Part shown: positions 13,501 to 23,627 of the stretch, in pieces
Layout of the letters: every line of letters begins with the position of its first letter
How positions within the stretch are numbered: the first letter of the stretch is position 1
DNA from: Clarireedia homoeocarpa
Taxonomy: Eukaryota; Ascomycota; Leotiomycetes; Helotiales; Rutstroemiaceae
Length of the DNA: 64,000 nucleotides
NCBI GenBank assembly: GCA_001465935.1
Contig: LNKV01000028.1
Coordinates: 645,079-709,078, forward strand
Reading direction: 5' to 3'
Translations under genes and position numbers: made by a program
The notes under the pieces: model-generated
The model's database searches: none
What the model saw: only the letters and a program-made list of their open reading frames with translations
Told to the model about the DNA's origin: nothing

Positions 13501-16500
13501 ACCTTCCGTGATAGTGCAGTGGGTTCAAGTATTCCATCAAGTAGCTCGGCCTCGAGTGTTCAAGAACTTCCCCGAGCAGCCCAGAATGAAATTCTGTTCA
13601 CTATGGAGTCGGACGCTCAACTCCAATGTCTGTTCAAGGAACTCGCTAAGAGAATCGATAAGGCTCGGTTCATCAGGAATATCAGGAGACTTTTAATTTC
13701 GTTCACAGTCGAATTGAAACAAAATGCCTCTGATCCACGAGAACGAGACGTAGTTAACATCATTGAGCGCCATGCCTCCTGGTTCGCAAGTAGATTTTTC
13801 GACTTATCCGACCCGAATAAGGATTCTCACTCGCAGCTTATGGCCATGCAACTTAACCAGCAGACCGACAAATGCTTATTGCTCGAGAAGTACCTGTCAT
13901 CCAATATGCAAAGATCTGCGAGAGCAGCAACGCCGATGGGAGAAGATGATGAAGCCGATGAGGGTGATAAAGCCGATGTTGAAGCTATTGAAATTAACTA
14001 CTCGAAGTTCCCAAATCTGGAACACATCAAGAAATTTATAGTTGGAGGGACTGCGTTTGATCGTCTCCGCAGCAACACCCTTCTTTTTGCTAAGAATGGG
14101 CAAGGCAACCAACAAGAAGCCGCGTTCATTTATAAATCAGTGGCTAGAATCAGCAATAACGAGTCGGATCCTCTTTCTCGTACTGGCCGTTTGCCAAGAT
14201 GGGCACAATTGGTAAGACGCCTAATCTTAATTCAAAGGTTTTTGGGAATTCTTAAAACCCGATCCCAACAACAGAGTAAGAATCTACACCTTCCCGTTGA
14301 TCAACCAAGATGCAGCTCTCAAATCTCTAGCTTGAATTCATCCAATGAAGGTGATGATATTTCCATGGGGACTGACGCTGCCGAAGATTCGGAAACAGAC
14401 AGTACAGATTATGATTCTGATGATCTTCCTGACGATCCAGTACTATCGTACTCAGCCGAAGAACGAATCCTAAACCCAAGAGGATATTTCCAAAAGCTGG
14501 AAGATCTGGAGCGTGAAGTTTTTCAGAATTCTAATGTGTTCATCCACAAGATGGGTAGATCAATGAGCCCGCAGGAGGACGAAGCGCTCCTTCTGCTACC
14601 CGAGTCAACTACATACTACTTTGACAGGGGTGCCTTTATTGTGGAGATCATCAAAAAAACAGAATCGGGAAAACTCCTACATCTTTTAGAATGCCATAAT
14701 ACTATTCATCGATCGATGACGAATCTCACCCTACTTCAAGAAAACGGCTATTGCGGCTCCAGTCTTTCTATTCTTACGACTGATGAGACGAGGTCTGATG
14801 TTGTGAAGCTTGTCTCTGTCCAGGTTCAGGAAATTTTGGATCTGGCGAAATCTTTCGTCGATATTATCAAGACCTTTGCATCGGACATATCAACTAGTGA
14901 CCCTGGTCTTGATGAAAAGGTGCACTCTTTCGTCAACAGAAAAGAAGCAGAGTATTCGCTAACGACAAGGTGCTGGGAATTGCTCGTGAATATGGGTATC
15001 ATACGTTATGGCGTGTGGGATGAGCCTATGGCGATTTGGAGCCTCACTGCTCAAGTCATCGAGCTTGCCATTATATCATATGCTGGAGCCCATATTGAGC
15101 GATTTGACGAATCTCTATTAGGACGAGAAACTACCTTCACTATACGGCCCAGGAGGATATACTACGATGATATGTTGACGAGGATTGGTCAGAAAGTACC
15201 TAACTGTCCGAGCTGTATGATCAAATTCTCTCGCCGAAAACTACAGTGTATGGACAGTCTATTAAATGGAAAACAGCCGTGGGTCTTTCATAGTCAACGG
15301 CCCTACACTAAGGTCGGCGGGAGACTGTATCTGTCTACAAATATTGAATCACTCACGGATTTGTGGGGTCCGTCCTGGAAAATCGTGGAGGATGCGGCAC
15401 CGAATGAAATCAAACAGTACGATATTGGGAATGGTGCTATTATTCCATGGTCAGCGGAGAGTTCTAATTTTGATTGGAGACCAATCCTTATGTCTTCTGA
15501 AGTCTTCTGCCACTGGATTTCTTCTAGAAGTTGGAATGAAAATGAAGTCGAACGTCATCAAGCTTCATTGAAGAGGCGATGTTTCCTCTCGACAGATACC
15601 CTGCTAATTGGCGCGCAATCAAATTACGGTTTACTTACCAATGAGAAATGTGTGCCCTCAATGCAGCAAATTTCACGATTCAAAACCAAATTATGGGACC
15701 AACAAGCATTACGTCCGCCTAATGTTTCACGGGCCAAGAGATACATCGATTCCCACGCAGTTCAGATTCAAGGAAGCGCTATGGGATTTGTCTCTAGTTC
15801 AGGTCAAATTACCTACAAACGCCGGAGTGGCCACACAATGAAAGCCGCGTTGGTAGAGCGCTGGCGCCATGGTCTCCGTAATCCCATCGATTTGGAAGCT
15901 TACAGTGGTGTTGAAATCTCTCTTTGTTCTCGAAATGCTATACGAAGAAGGCTTTTAAATATACTAGGCTCCAATACTATGGTTAACTATCTGCATGGTA
16001 TATCTTTTTCTTGGATCTCGGACATATGTAAAGAATCCTTCTTGAAAGCCCTGCGTTGTCCAAAATCATTTCGTAAGTTCTGGAAAATGCATAAGGAATG
16101 GCAAGCAAATATTGGAGACGCAATATCTAAATGCTTGGACGCGCTGGAGGAGACTGGCATTGATGATGATAGCCAGGAGCTTAGTGCTTTCTGGGTCGAA
16201 TCATTCGACGAAGACGGCGATTCGGATGGAGAAGCCGACGATGAGTCAGTGGTGGATTCATCAGACAAGGATGACAACGATGATAACACAGCTCAGGGTC
16301 CCACTGCCCTGCCAACCCCTCCAGACAGCACTCACTCATTGCCATGTTCAAAGTTCTTCGAGGAATGGATAGTGACACTCTTCCGCTCGGAACACACATG
16401 GACAGGTTTCCTCCAAGACTCCGAAGAATCACTTACGATGGCCGTAGTTGGAATGACTTGTCTCGATTTCCATGACCAGGATGGCTTCGGGCGGAACTGT

Positions 16501-16905
16501 TCTATGTCCCCGAAAGCAAAAGGTTATCCTGTTCTACAAACCTCGCTCCATGTCAACGAATCGATCATCTCTAGCTGCAAGCTCAAGCAAGAGAAAGTGG
16601 GCAGTGGACAAAAAACTATATGGAATGCGAACGAGCTCAAACAGGGTACCTCTCTGCCCTTAGGCAATCACGGGAAGCTGGAAGTACTCTCTGCATCATC
16701 GAAACTCTGTCCAGTCATTGTGGAATGGAAAGGGGTGAAGAGCGAGCTATTGAAAGAGGTCAAAAATGTCGCGATTAACGAAAAATTACTTGGACGAGGG
16801 GCCGAAAAACATCACCATGAATTTATTCGGGGAACTTGGGAAGTGAAACCGCTACCCATTTTGGTGCTATCAAAGAGTACTAAGGTTAGGTTCTCGAAAG
16901 ACTAA
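10531..16905 (+). CDS. Large C2H2 zinc-finger protein, 2,061 aa, four exons
   Basis: Model: exons 10531-10754, 10834-11459, 11511-12522 and 12582-16905, which total 2,062 codons in frame. Introns 2 (51 nt, GTGAGT donor, CTAAT branch) and 3 (59 nt, TACTAAT branch) remove the only frame breaks. Residues 26-49 form a divergent C2H2 finger (C-x2-C ... H-x4-H). Residues about 522-617 hold a block of C2H2-like fingers. A Gln run lies near 650 and a long Gln/Glu/Arg coiled coil at about 685-777. The C-terminal two thirds holds acidic stretches and a conserved-looking module with Cys-x2-Cys and a GVEISLC-like motif. That module recalls large uncharacterised Pezizomycotina proteins that pair zinc fingers with this C-terminus. 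DNA or RNA binding is plausible; the function is unknown. An upstream ATG at 10469 is in another frame and stops quickly, so I start at 10531, but the true 5' end could lie further upstream. Confidence 0.8.
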
Positions 16906-17236
16906 ATTGGCGTAGTTTAACCCATCTTTGCTTAACTCTACAGCATCCGCCGGGCATAGTACCATGGGGCTCGAACAACCCCGCCCGCAAACTAATTATC
17001 CGATTGGTCAGCGCGCAAGATGGTCTAATTCGCGTTACGCCTTCCTACGCCGCATGATTACTACCCACTACATTATGTACATACATAAGCTTTGTGGTCG
17101 ATGTCAGCATCAAGATATAAAGTAAGCAACTCTTCATGCTCGTTAATTTCAAGTATCGAAAACAGCACGGAGTTTGGCACTCATCGTTGGGGTAAATACA
17201 ACCAATTATTCAAACTATATACAATACAGATACATA
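16906..17236. other. Intergenic, tandem genes
   Basis: 331 bp between the zinc-finger gene and the reductase gene, both on the plus strand. It presumably carries a terminator and a promoter. I see no clear TATA element or repeat. Confidence 0.5.
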
Positions 17237-17887
17237 ATGGCTCAAATCACTACGGCTGATTTTACACCTCTCTCTATCGGAGTCATTCTCTGCTCAAGCC
17301 GCAAACCGCGGGTCTGCCCCCAAATAGCGGCGTGGGTGGTGGAGACCTTAGAAGAGCAGTCTCTTGAAACCGCCTCAACAACACCCCGCCATCAACTTTC
17401 GCTCATCGATCTCGCAACGTGGAACCTTCCATTTTTCGATGAGCCTGGTGTCCCGTCGCAAATTAATCATCATTCCGAGTACGCCCACGAACATACGCGG
17501 GCGTGGTCCATCGAAATCCAGAAACACTCTGGCTTCATCTTCGTCCTCCCACAATACAACTGGGGATATCCAGCTGTAATCAAAAACGCTATTGATTTTC
17601 TATTCAACGAGTGGAAGGGAAAGGCAGCGATGATTGTTAGTTATGGTGGACATGGAGGCAACAAAGCAGCGGGACAATTGAAGCAGGTTTTGCAGGGAGT
17701 GGGAATGATTTCATGTGAGAAGGAAGTGGCGTTGGTATTTGAGAGTCGGGCGTCGATTGTGAAGACTCAGAAAGGGGAGGCTATTGATGAGGTGAAGAAG
17801 GGTGGGTTGTGGGAGCCTCAGAGAAAAGATGTGAAGGACGCGTTCATGCAGATGTTAAATATTTTGGAGAGTAGAAGAGCTTTGTAA
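17237..17887 (+). CDS. NADPH-dependent FMN reductase-like flavoprotein, 216 aa
   Basis: Single-exon protein of the NADPH-dependent FMN reductase (flavodoxin-like) family. These enzymes reduce FMN or quinones with NAD(P)H, usually in the cytosol. The N-terminal strand is followed by a phosphate-binding loop with S-S-R (residues 20-22). The family hallmark PQYNWGYPAVIKNAIDFL begins at residue 105, and a second glycine-rich stretch, SYGGHGG, contacts the flavin ring. The length is normal for the family. I chose the ATG at 17237 because upstream in-frame sequence has no ATG. Neighbours: a Zn2Cys6 regulator follows convergently and an FAD monooxygenase lies 2.5 kb further on, so it may supply reduced flavin or detoxify quinones in the same response. 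The substrate is not deducible from sequence. Confidence 0.88.
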   Translation: MAQITTADFTPLSIGVILCSSRKPRVCPQIAAWVVETLEEQSLETASTTPRHQLSLIDLATWNLPFFDEPGVPSQINHHSEYAHEHTRAWSIEIQKHSGFIFVLPQYNWGYPAVIKNAIDFLFNEWKGKAAMIVSYGGHGGNKAAGQLKQVLQGVGMISCEKEVALVFESRASIVKTQKGEAIDEVKKGGLWEPQRKDVKDAFMQMLNILESRRAL

Positions 17888-18089
17888 TAATCATTCCATC
17901 TCTTAAGGACGAGAGCCAGGTATAAGACGCATTGGTAAAGGGTTGGATTAGATGATGCCAGTTTCGACTTCTAGTAGTACAAATATGGACCAATGATACA
18001 CTTTAAAATGAACTGTGTCTCATGATAATCAATTAGTTAGAGATTTTGAAACGCTGACGACCGGTAGTCGCTTCGTTTCTCTGAACTGA

Positions 18090-19706
18090 TCAACTATCAT
18101 CGTTCTCACAGATGACCTTATTGGGAGACTGAAATTGCCGTAACCCGTACTCAAGTGGTTTCGCCGCGATCGTAGATTGCCCACGAACATACTCGAACGC
18201 GCACACAGCACGCTGATGCCATATCTTAATAGTCCTCCGGTCTTCTGGATTAGGCGACCTCTCGCTTGGCATATTTCCGTAATATAAGAAACAAATCATC
18301 TTGTCAAGCATGAGCAGTGCCGTGTTAGCCACACAGTCGACGACACCAGCTATGACATCAGAGTATCGAGAAGATTTTGGGGAAGCTCTTGAAGCACCCA
18401 GAGCACAGTGAGGATCGAAGCTACAATGAAGCCAGGATACCATATTATCGTATGATTTCCAGGCTCTGTGCATCAGCTCCAATCCTGAGGGTGCCCCTTC
18501 AAGCCGGTCTTGAAATTTTTGAAAATCGACCACTAGAATAGGAATCTCTTGTAAGTAGTCACAGAGTTGAACTCGCAGGTTCAAAGAGGTCATCTCTTCT
18601 GGGGTTATAACATCTTCAGGCCAGACGGAGGCAGTAGCGAGTAAAGACCGCCATTGAGGTAGTCGTAGATAACAGTCTTTTCCGGACTTGATGGCCTGAA
18701 CAATCTATGGAGTTTGATGGTTGTTAATAGCTTCAACTATCGTATAGTAATGATATGACATGCAAGTCTAGCTGACTGAGGAACGTACAATGTAGCTTAA
18801 TTGTGACTCCAGCATGCCGTGATCGAAGGGGTCCACATATTTGCCTGCGCCCCGGGTCTGAATAAGTTGAGCAGTTCCACGAGAAAGATCACCCCATTTC
18901 CCCTTATCGACATTCAATGCAAGCTACGGCAGGTTATCAGTCACCGCTTCGACGCGTTTGAGTGACCCTGGACTCACCTCACACATCTGCAATAGAATAG
19001 ATGCACAAAGGGTCTCAGACCGCAGGCTGAGAGCCCTATCATTGAGACACATTCGTAAAGACTGTAGAGCTTTGACGTAATTTTGATAATTTGCCAGACT
19101 TTTGCTGTTGTCATGCAGAGAAGATTTATCGCAATAGATGCCGCAAATGCATGACACGGCATCGTCGAGGGCTATATTGTGACCTAGTCGAGCAGGGATG
19201 AACTGGAAAAATGACCCATACAACCAGAGCGGCATTAGATCTCCATTGACCTTACAACCTAGCGAATAGACTAATGCAGTCGCCAAAGGACTCGTCCCAT
19301 TGAAGCGACTGATTTGAGGTGTTGAGGCTAGGGTACCCGAAAAGGGGATACTGCAATCTAGCGTTGACGCCTCTGATAATATCAATGATTCACCGGACGA
19401 GGCAACAGCGAGCTCTAAATCGGCCCTTGTATCATAGACGTATCTCTTCTTCGCGTAGGATTTGCCAATGCGGGCAGTCTCATCCATAAAGTTCCAATGA
19501 GGTTTATACCCCGGACAGTCCCAACCACTACGGATACATTCTGCACAAGCAGGTCTTTGTTCACCACACTTTATTGGAGGGAATTAGCCACGATGCTCCA
19601 CGATTTCTGTTCATTTTGGACCACAAGGGAATGCGAGGATGGGACTTACCTTCTTCTTCCGTATCCGACAATTGTCACATTTTTTGCTTGTAGGAACGCC
19701 GACCAT
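18090..19706 (-). CDS. Zn2Cys6 transcription factor with fungal-specific domain, 465 aa
   Basis: Four exons, all phase 0: 19706-19650, 19568-18978, 18923-18789 and 18704-18090, giving 466 codons including stop. The binuclear zinc cluster has Cys at residues 10, 13, 20, 27, 30 and 37 (CX2CX6CX6CX2CX6C). An 81-nt intron falls immediately before the third Cys, a common position in this class. The rest fits the alpha-helical 'fungal transcription factor' region of the smaller Zn2Cys6 proteins (the Fungal_trans_2-like group), including the short helix patterns near the C-terminus. Such proteins bind CGG-type half sites and control metabolic gene sets. It is convergent with the FMN reductase and divergent from the FAD monooxygenase 650 bp away, so a local regulatory role is likely but inferred. 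Confidence 0.88.
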
Positions 19707-20357
19707 TACGAATTTAGATCTCGAATGAAGTGTTGATGACAGTCGCCTTGCTCTACGTGCTTATCGGGGCATGAAATTAAGGGAAATGGGGTTCACCAAA
19801 GCCATACTAGCACATGAGTCGGGATGTCGTTTGAGCTACAGTACAGTAGACGTCCGCGGAGCATCCGAGCTCGAAGGATTTTGTGGAGCAGTGCCACAGT
19901 GTGTGGCTTTTGCTTTCCAGTCCCGCAGTTCCTCTCGTCTCGAAGCTAGTCCCAAATAAGTCACATCTTGCGCGCCGCCCATTCATGCGGAATCGTCTAA
20001 TGCTAACCAAGTGGCCATGCAAAATATCACGATGCAGCTTCGCCTTCGTACTGCGCAAGATGTGACCGCTTGGAGATGTTGTGGGCTTCGTGCCATCAAC
20101 AAGACAATATTACTGTCGCAGCTTATGTCTTATGCTCCATGGAATTGCACAATAAGGTAAGGGACTATCGGACTCCGCGGATGTTCGAGTTCAAATGGAG
20201 TCGTATATAAAAGGCGATAACATCTCTGGTTACTACTCTCAATCATCAACAGCTTCTATAGACATACAGACACCGGAAAAGAACTCCACACACAATCTAT
20301 CAATCCTCCTTCTTGAACACCATCACTATTCTCAACAAACCTTCGAAATCAATTACT
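19707..20357. other. Divergent intergenic region, regulator and monooxygenase
   Basis: A shared 651-bp spacer between the divergent Zn2Cys6 regulator and the FAD monooxygenase. The monooxygenase side has a good TATA element. By its position, this is where a local regulator would act on both genes. Confidence 0.55.
20204..20212 (+). promoter_or_regulatory. TATA box of the FAD monooxygenase gene
   Basis: A near-consensus TATATAAAA lies 146 bp upstream of the monooxygenase ATG and about 495 bp from the divergent regulator's ATG. This implies a leader of roughly 110-120 nt. A strong TATA box is typical of inducible rather than housekeeping fungal genes. Confidence 0.6.
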
Positions 20358-21587
20358 ATGCCTTCTCCTCGAATTGCAATCATCGGTGCAGGGCCAGGCG
20401 GCTTGACTTTGGCTCGGATACTGCAACGCAATCGTATGGAATGTACCATGTTCGAGCTCGACAAAGATCGATATGCCCGTGAACAAGGCGGTCTTATCGA
20501 CCTCCACGGCGATAGTGGCCAGCTGGCGCTCCGTGATGCGGGTCTTCTTGAAGCTTTCCAGAAGTATTCATTGCCAGGAGCTGACGCAATGAAGCTTGTG
20601 AAAGCAGACGGTACCGTTGCTTGGGACGAAAGCGACGTGAAGAATGATTTTGTACGCCAGGACAGAGATAGACCAGAAATTGACCGTGGTCGACTTCGCG
20701 ACATTCTGATTGATTCTGTTGACCCAACGTCCATCAAGTGGAACAGCAAGATTACTCGCGTTGTACCAAACCAAACTAATAACGCCAAATTCGATCTTCA
20801 TTTTACAGACCATGTTGAAGAAGGGTTTGATCTCGTGGTCGGGGCAGATGGAGCGTGGTCAAAAGTGAGAAATCTGGTCTCGGACCAAGTACCAGAATAT
20901 TCCGGCGTCATCGGCGTAGATTTGAGGGCTCACAACGTCAGCGAGAAAAGGCAGTGGCTTTCAGATTATGTTGGTCGTGGAAGTCTTTTCATGTTCGATG
21001 AAGGGCGTTTCCTAATTTGTCAGCGGAACGGCTACGATGGAATTCGAGCTTACGCCAGCGTTCGCCAGCCGGAAACTTGGATTAAAGACTCTGGGATTGA
21101 CTGGGAGAACCATGAGGTGGCACGAAAACAGCTCACTGAAGGGTATTACAGTGATTGCCATGAGGATTTGAAACGAGTCATTGCCGAAGCATCTGATGGT
21201 CTCACCGTCCGAGCTCTGTATATGCTTCCTGTCGGATTTCGCTGGTCTACTCGTCCTGGTGTTACACTACTCGGAGACGCTGCTCATCTTATGACACCAT
21301 TCGGTGGTGTTGGTGTCAATGTAGCAATGACTGACTCCATGTGTCTTGCGAAAGCACTGTTGAAGCAGAGAGACAACTTCGAGACTGATTTACAAGGAAG
21401 CCTGAATGTAGCAATTGAGGAATACGAAGAACCGATGTTTGTCAGGGCGAAGAAGTTTATGGAGCTTACGTACCAAGGGTTGCAGAGTCATTTTAGTGCT
21501 GATGGGATTGACAAACGCGTTCGAAAGCTTCACGCCAGGGTCAAGCAAATAGAAGAGATGAAAAAGGCTAAGGAGGCTGGGAACTAA
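20358..21587 (+). CDS. FAD-dependent monooxygenase (aromatic hydroxylase/Tet(X)-like), 409 aa
   Basis: Single-exon class A flavoprotein monooxygenase. These enzymes use FAD and NAD(P)H to insert one oxygen atom into aromatic or polyketide-like substrates. Residues 6-15 form the N-terminal Rossmann motif with GAGPGG. The DG motif (GADG) is at 162-165. The GD motif begins at G306-D307 and is followed by AAHLMTPFGGVGVN, the FAD-ribityl and pyrophosphate site. The length is normal. I start at 20358, the first in-frame ATG, placing a TATA box 146 bp upstream. The C-terminus ends in a charged helix with no membrane anchor. It sits beside a divergent Zn2Cys6 gene and near an FMN reductase, consistent with xenobiotic or small-molecule catabolism; the substrate is unknown. 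It lies 13 kb from the UstYa locus, so I do not assign it to that pathway. Confidence 0.9.
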   Translation: MPSPRIAIIGAGPGGLTLARILQRNRMECTMFELDKDRYAREQGGLIDLHGDSGQLALRDAGLLEAFQKYSLPGADAMKLVKADGTVAWDESDVKNDFVRQDRDRPEIDRGRLRDILIDSVDPTSIKWNSKITRVVPNQTNNAKFDLHFTDHVEEGFDLVVGADGAWSKVRNLVSDQVPEYSGVIGVDLRAHNVSEKRQWLSDYVGRGSLFMFDEGRFLICQRNGYDGIRAYASVRQPETWIKDSGIDWENHEVARKQLTEGYYSDCHEDLKRVIAEASDGLTVRALYMLPVGFRWSTRPGVTLLGDAAHLMTPFGGVGVNVAMTDSMCLAKALLKQRDNFETDLQGSLNVAIEEYEEPMFVRAKKFMELTYQGLQSHFSADGIDKRVRKLHARVKQIEEMKKAKEAGN

Positions 21588-22111
21588 ATACTGTCTCCAA
21601 TCTATACGTGAATACCGATCTATAAAAATCAGGCGTTTGATGATTTTAGAAGCTCATGGACATTTTCTTATTGCATAGTTATAAAATATTCTTTTGAGGA
21701 TGGCTACTCGGCGTATCATATTCACTCATTCACTCTCTGTCTCCCATTAAGTTATGATAACCTTCGTTATTAATGTCAACCAACCGCTTTACCAACCGAA
21801 CATGCCTGCTCCCGTCTTTCTTGTTTGCTTTCCCTGCACTGCTACTCTATCACAACGCAAAATTCACAAATAATTCTCGTCGCCATATACTGCCATCTGC
21901 GATTTAAGCCGGCGTGCCAATCAAGGAGTATACCATTGATGAGAGTGCATTTGGTCGGCGATTGCAATAAATCCCACTCTGTAAACCTCGCATTTAACAT
22001 ATCGCATTTAACGGTTTACAAGAACTTGGAAGATTCCTGGCACTGATAATTAAAACAGGAGATGCATCACAGATATTTCCGCACCCTTCAATCAGATCTC
22101 ATACAATCAAT
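21588..22111. other. Intergenic
   Basis: 524 bp between the monooxygenase gene and the broken gene that follows. I see no reading frame or repeat of note. Confidence 0.5.
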
Positions 22112-23169
22112 ATGGCATTTGCCTCTGCATTAAATTCATACAATCGGAAGTTCAAGAAAGGCTCTAGAATTATGACACTTCATACCATCACACTTTCTCC
22201 CCTCAATAGTGAAGAAAATGCAACCGAAGTCCGCCTAACAAACTACCAGCAAATCGCATCATACAGCTGGACTGACGAACGAGTTCCCACCATTCTTGTT
22301 CCAGGTTAACCGCCTAAATGGTCTCCGCCTTCTCTACCGATAACGCTCAATAATGACAAAGGTCAGATATTCATCAATCGGAACGGTTTTCGTTCTTCCA
22401 ATACCATGGCTCCCATTTTTCGGCTTTGCATGCCCTATACCCGGACCAAAGTCTCTATGACGTCTGCAACATGCACAATATGGACCTAGTCACAGACCGC
22501 AGCAATCTCAGGAAGCTATCCTACTTCGCCAGTGGGCAAATCAGGCAAGGATTTCGAATCGATGTTGAGATAGTGCAGAAAACCATGATCTTCACGAGGC
22601 GCAAAGAGCGGAACGCCTGTTTCTGCCAAGAAGGCAGATCGGCGGGTTACGGACACGAATTCGAGAAGAACTTTCTGGAATATGAGAAGTTTGTTGAGGG
22701 AAGCACTGGGCATCATCAGATTGCGGCATATGATATTGGTGGAATGAAATGGATGGTTAGATTTGAGGCTGATGGGTATCTTGGAGAGGAGGAGCACGGA
22801 AACGATCTTAATATCGGTATCCAGAATCTGGCAATCAATACAGCACCCGTGGCCGCACAAAAAACCCTCAGCATCACCGCCATTTTGAAAGGCTCTATTG
22901 TTCCGCCAGAGTCGGTTCTCGAAGTCAAAACTGGAAAGCAAACGAGTAGAAACAAACAAGAATGAATGCAGCAAGCCTATTTCTCTCAAACGAAGAACCT
23001 CATTGGCGCGCGGGTCAATGCTGACAGTGTGTTGACAGAAGAAAACATTCACAAGCTTAATCTGACTCAGTATTTGCAGTCATGGGAGCCAGCATGCTGC
23101 TTCTCCAATACCCCGAGATTAATCGACTCGTTCAATAACCCGGACACTCTCCTGTACCCCTATAGCTAG
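22112..23169 (+). pseudogene. Broken member of the fungal 'geranylgeranyl pyrophosphate synthetase'-labelled family
   Basis: The pieces match, in order, a large fungal family that databases often call geranylgeranyl pyrophosphate synthetase, although it lacks the DDxxD prenyl-diphosphate-binding motifs of true GGPP synthases. I see ASYSW ... PTILVPG, then a TAA at 22307-22309 exactly where the family has Ser before PPxWSPP. The same frame then runs on with family-like sequence (PPKWSPP, FINRNGFR). Near 22390-22415, next to a T-run, the homology moves to another frame, giving HALYPD, MDLVTDRSNLRKL, GYGHEFEK, STGHH, RFEADGY and LEVKT. A TGA at 22963-22965 interrupts again, and YFSQTKNL with a WE follow downstream. 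Two nonsense codons plus one frameshift make expression of a full protein very unlikely. An intron from 22305 would remove the first stop but also conserved residues. Confidence 0.8.
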
Positions 23170-23627
23170 TCAGTACGTATCCAAAAGCTACGCATCTAGT
23201 TCCGTTTGCACCGCTGGAATAAAACTTACTGTTGGGCCAACCTCCTTGTTCACTTCGTTCTGTTTGTCCTTCCTCAATTTCTCTTCCGTCCAATTGACAA
23301 AGATTTTTAACGCCGTGAGATCTACGGTTTTCACAATAACCTCCTTTAATGAACACTGGATTTTCTTTGACTGAATCAACCTCCAAAGAGACGATACTTG
23401 CTATTCAGGAATTGTTCAGGCTGCAAAAGAAAATAGAAATCCATCAAGCACGAACATTTTCATTATGGGATAACAAGTCGAACAAGTCGAACAAGTCGAA
23501 CAAGTCGACATGAACAATGTGAGGAAGCGTGTATTAAAGCCAAGACCTTGAGGCAAACACATTTCTACATCCTGATATGCCACAAACACGGAAAGCATCA
23601 TAGATTTAGAATTCACTAGAAGCCAAG
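23170..23627. other. Intergenic, contains short tandem repeat
   Basis: 458 bp upstream of the 502-residue protein gene. It holds a 9-bp tandem repeat (listed separately) and no supportable gene. Confidence 0.5.
23472..23507. repeat. 9-bp tandem repeat, 4 copies
   Basis: Four perfect copies of aacaagtcg, about 120 bp upstream of the next start codon. It could be a minisatellite. I see no coding frame or known binding site in it. Confidence 0.85.

Noticed and set aside
20358..21587. FAD monooxygenase as part of the UstYa/RiPP pathway (UstF-like)
   Set aside because: It is 13 kb away with conserved housekeeping genes between, and it is linked more plausibly to its divergent Zn2Cys6 neighbour.
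22305..22360. Intron removing the first stop of the broken gene
   Set aside because: The sequence after the TAA continues the family's conserved PPxWSPP segment in the same frame, so it is decayed coding sequence, not an intron; two other lesions remain anyway.
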